A DNA stretch of 64,000 nucleotides from Pholis gunnellus (Eukaryota; Chordata; Actinopteri; Perciformes; Pholidae). The notes under the pieces are model-generated. The model was not told the DNA's origin and did not search any database. It worked only from the letters and a program-made list of their open reading frames with translations. Shown here piece by piece: positions 62,301-64,000 of the stretch. The translations under genes were made by a program, and so were the position numbers. Where the stretch lies: contig OU342820.1 in assembly GCA_910591455.2 (NCBI GenBank), positions 20,864,128 through 20,928,127 of the forward strand, given 5' to 3'. The first letter of the stretch is position 1, and every line of letters starts with the position of its first letter.

Positions 62301-63439
62301 AACATCTCGTCGTCCTCCTGACCGGAGATCTCCACGTGGCCGGCCACCAGGAAGCGATAGCTGCTGAAGTCCTCCAGCAGAAGCTCCTCTAAACACACAA
62401 AGCAGAAAACGTCGGTTTCATCTTTCAGTCGGAAAAACTAATATTTCAGATTTAGTTTTTCCCAGACATTTAGCTTAGCTTAGCGTAAAGACAAGAAGCA
62501 ATTTGAATTGTGTGTTTTTATGAAGAAGAAAAACACATAATAGAAGACTATAACACAGTAAAAGTATAACATTTAGAGTTTTTCCTTTTCATATTGAACC
62601 AGTCTGAGTTCTGGACGTTCGGGGATAAAACTGACTCTGCAGAAGATCATTTCCAACGTGTGTCACACCGACTCGTTCCTGCTCACCCTTCAGCTTGTCT
62701 TTGGCTCCGGCCACCATGTAGTAGAAGATGTGGAAGGCTCTCTCGGTGTTGCCCTGCCGGATACAGCGAGACTTCTCCAGCAGGTCTGATCCGGTCAGGA
62801 GATGGTTAAGCAAGATAACCAGGTCTGCTTTCATGTTAATACTTTAAACACAGCGGATTATATTTATATATATATATGTGTACTCGATCTAGAAGAGGAT
62901 ACAGGTGTCGATGTTGGCCCCGACCAAATAGCCGGTCACATCGAAGTTGAGCTTGATGAACTTTCCCTGTGGAGACGACAGCAGCGACGTGAGACACCGT
63001 AAACGTTGAGTTAAACTCTTAAACCGATTTAAAAAAAAGAAACTCACAAATCGAGAGGAGTTGTCGTTCTTGATGGTTTTGGCGTTTCCAAACGCCTCCA
63101 GGATGGGATTAGCCTGCAGCAGCTGCTTCTCCAGCTCCCCCTGCAGCCCACACACAACGCCACACACTTTACTTTGCTTGAGTGTTTCCAAAAGAAGAGT
63201 ATTTTTACTGCAGTAAAACACCTGGATATTCCTCCACCACCCTCCCCACCACATGTGCTTATGTATTTGTCAGTATTCTGTGTATTTAACGGTGAGCATG
63301 CACATACAGTAGATGTGGAGTGACATTGCATTGATGCAAACCGATAAAAAAAAAAAAAGAAGCAATGATGAGAAGAACTTCTTGTGTAAAAGCTTTTCTT
63401 TCTACTCACGTAGGCCAGAGATCCGGCCTGCTGCTGCGG
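45717..63439 (-). CDS. myh11: Smooth-muscle-type myosin II heavy chain (myh11-like), 5' end missing
   Basis: The actin-activated ATPase heavy chain of smooth-muscle myosin II. Thirty-seven exons, all in phase, encode 1806 residues. Motor: 63410-63439, 63048-63140, 62903-62966, 62687-62785, 62245-62388, 61710-61805, 61483-61601, 61229-61381, 60966-61139, 59824-59997, 59056-59170, 58788-58975, 58345-58466, 57934-58003, 56970-57130. IQ/neck: 56386-56494. Rod: 55487-55618, 55198-55404, 54557-54694, 54354-54477, 53601-53772, 53235-53447, 52576-52720, 51721-51927, 51490-51594, 50798-50950, 50454-50702, 50083-50295, 49787-49999, 49473-49634, 49241-49369, 48992-49080, 48753-48876, 48458-48666, 48145-48253, 47882-48054. 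Tail: 45717-45960. Visible motifs are switch I NDNSSRF, switch II DIAGFEIFE, actin-binding FVRCIIPNHEKR, SH helix LEGIRICRQGF and LKNWQWWRLFTK. AASAIPKGFMDGKQAC and AETELYAEAEEMRVRL fit MYH11 better than MYH9, MYH10 or MYH14. The P-loop lies beyond the right edge. Confidence 0.93.
46255..47733 (+). mobile_element. TIR element T1, copy 2, expanded by a CCTCT satellite (last myosin intron)
   Basis: The ends are near-perfect 18-bp inverted repeats, AACCCTCTGAACCCCAAA at 46256-46273 and TTTGGGGTTCAGAGGGTT at 47716-47733. Internal flanks match copy 1 in nde1 (ACATCCTCTACTTCCAGCCT; CAGTTTAATGTTTCTACACC; ATCATGTTAAAGT). No ORF other than satellite artefacts. Confidence 0.8.
46567..47396. repeat. CCTCT / CTCTCCTC satellite, about 830 bp
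   Basis: Pyrimidine-only on the plus strand apart from rare bases. Larger repeating blocks (CCCCTTCCCTCTCCACTCCT and CTCCTCTCTCTTCTCC segments) recur every 240 bases or so, indicating higher-order duplication. It fills the centre of element T1 copy 2 and can form triplex-prone mirror repeats. Confidence 0.93.
49648..49705 (-). repeat. R1 repeat end fragment in a myosin intron
   Basis: ATAGACTGTATATAAGAAGT followed by GTACGTAGTCATCATCTTGG matches the outer end of copies A and E. Confidence 0.7.
50960..51430. repeat. Teleost GCATGCTAGCATGCTAA repeat in a myosin intron
   Basis: Contains ACAACTATTGGATGGATTGT and then tracts of TGTTAGCATGCTAGCATGCT and GAGCATGCTAGC. I recognise this as a widespread teleost repeat. 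Related GCTAACATGTTTAGC tracts lie at 55740-55830 and 56160-56230. Confidence 0.65.
51950..52575. other. Myosin intron, no further feature apart from a TA tract
   Basis: AT-rich intron with TA/TATG runs at 52494-52556 directly before the 3' end of exon 52576-52720. No coding signal was seen. Confidence 0.5.
56281..56382. repeat. (TG)n microsatellite abutting a myosin donor site
   Basis: Two TG tracts, separated by ACGCG and GAGAGAG, end at 56382. On the gene strand, exon 56386-56494 is followed directly by GTCACACACA, so the intron begins inside the CA repeat. Confidence 0.93.
56530..56970. repeat. Dispersed teleost repeat (ACTTGAGTA family), long copy in a myosin intron
   Basis: Begins GAAGAAGTACTCTGACC, passes TACAGTGTAGAAATACTCTA and ends near GTACTTGAGTATTTGTATTC. 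An inserted LINE/SINE-like tail, CATGATCAATAAAGTTTTAT, lies at 56786-56806. Confidence 0.65.
57127..57370. repeat. GA-rich tract next to the acceptor of myosin exon 56970-57130
   Basis: Purine-only GGAGAGGAGA/GGAAAGG runs over 240 bases. On the gene strand this is an unusually long polypyrimidine stretch leading to the CAG acceptor at 57131. Confidence 0.85.
57475..57908. repeat. 23-bp minisatellite in a myosin intron, about 19 copies
   Basis: The unit consists of TTATAGTAATATTATC followed by TATACTG. Positions 6 and 17 of the unit vary (G/T/A and T/A). The array ends 26 bases before the exon at 57934. Confidence 0.93.
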
Positions 63440-64000
63440 CTGCAGGAAGGAACACGAAACACAAAATGTTTAGAAATGTATCTTCATGTAATTAGCTGCT
63501 ACGGTTAGCATTTCCCCCAACATGACGAGCAGCAGAGCAGCAACGACTCGCGGCTCAACGAACCAACAAACAGGAAGTCTTCAGTAATATATCAGTTTTT
63601 CATATGATGGTCATCAAACCTTTAGCGGGGGAATTTACTAAAAATGTACAAAATATAAATTATTTAGGAAATTCATCAACGAGTAAAACAGCACGTCAGG
63701 TCTGATTTTTCCCAGTAAAGTAAATTACTAAAATACTTTACTGAAGTACAAATCGAAGTATTCTTCTACTACTAAATATATATGTTTTACTGCACTAAAT
63801 GTATCCGACAGCTTCTCAATAACAATGCTAAACATAATGAACAAATAAATAACGACGTATTATTATTGGTAAAGGTGAGACTTTATTTATCCCTTCATGA
63901 ACTTCACAAGCTCATTAAATAGTAAATATTGAGTATAAATGTGCTCCACCTCTAACAGCTGCAACATGCTGAAGATTTAAGAGTTAATTCATGATGAATA
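63440..64000. other. Right end of window: myosin intron
   Basis: No further exon was seen upstream of 63439. Fragments of the ACTTGAGTA-family repeat (63690-63800) and a LINE/SINE-like tail (GACTTTATTTATCCCTTCAT, about 63880) are present. Confidence 0.5.

Noticed and set aside
45717..63439. Assignment as myh9, myh10 or myh14
   Set aside because: Motor and rod segments (AASAIPKGF, AETELYAEAEEMRVRL, WLTKNMDPLNDNVT) and the nde1 neighbour favour myh11, although the tail is atypical.

Overview
The window is nuclear DNA from a bony fish, most likely a percomorph teleost. Genes are intron-rich with GT-AG junctions, and every complete coding sequence resembles a vertebrate family. The non-coding DNA is full of CA/TG microsatellites and of dispersed repeats that I recognise from teleost genomes. 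I see no prokaryotic operon, no virus and no CRISPR array.

Layout, left to right. (1) 24-3244, minus: the first four coding exons of suz12 (Polycomb repressive complex 2), running off the left edge. (2) 6478-6672, minus: a 64-residue single-pass membrane protein that I do not recognise, with an upstream non-coding exon. (3) 8147-8218, plus: tRNA-Thr(CGU). (4) 9454-10698, minus: a complete short pentraxin of the CRP/SAP type in three coding exons. (5) 11224-12384: a non-autonomous hAT-like transposon with perfect 14-bp inverted ends and an 8-bp target duplication. (6) 16417-23707, minus: crlf3 in eight coding exons, with a 2-kb, 12-bp minisatellite filling most of intron 3 and a one-base frame disruption in exon 5. 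(7) 29538-31228, plus: mpv17l in four exons. (8) 36667-42593, plus: nde1 in eight coding exons. (9) 45717-63439, minus: 37 exons of a smooth-muscle-type myosin heavy chain (myh11-like). It runs from the loop-1 region of the motor to the stop codon; the P-loop exons lie beyond the right edge.

nde1 and the myosin gene converge tail to tail, as NDE1 and MYH11 do in human 16p13.11, and mpv17l belongs to the same human neighbourhood. suz12 and crlf3 have human counterparts on 17q11.2. The window therefore joins two ancestral blocks, with the boundary between crlf3 and mpv17l (about 24-29 kb).

There is no shared pathway and no sign of an undescribed multi-gene system. The unusual content is structural. 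Four splice acceptors in two genes have TG repeats where the polypyrimidine tract should be, and one myosin donor lies against a CA repeat. A terminal-inverted-repeat element carrying a CCTCT satellite sits in the last introns of both convergent genes in opposite orientation. The crlf3 minisatellite shows higher-order order. The myosin has a C-terminal tail unlike the vertebrate MYH9, MYH10, MYH11 and MYH14 tails that I know. All exon boundaries were read by eye, using splice motifs and phase arithmetic; those quoted to the base close in frame except where stated.
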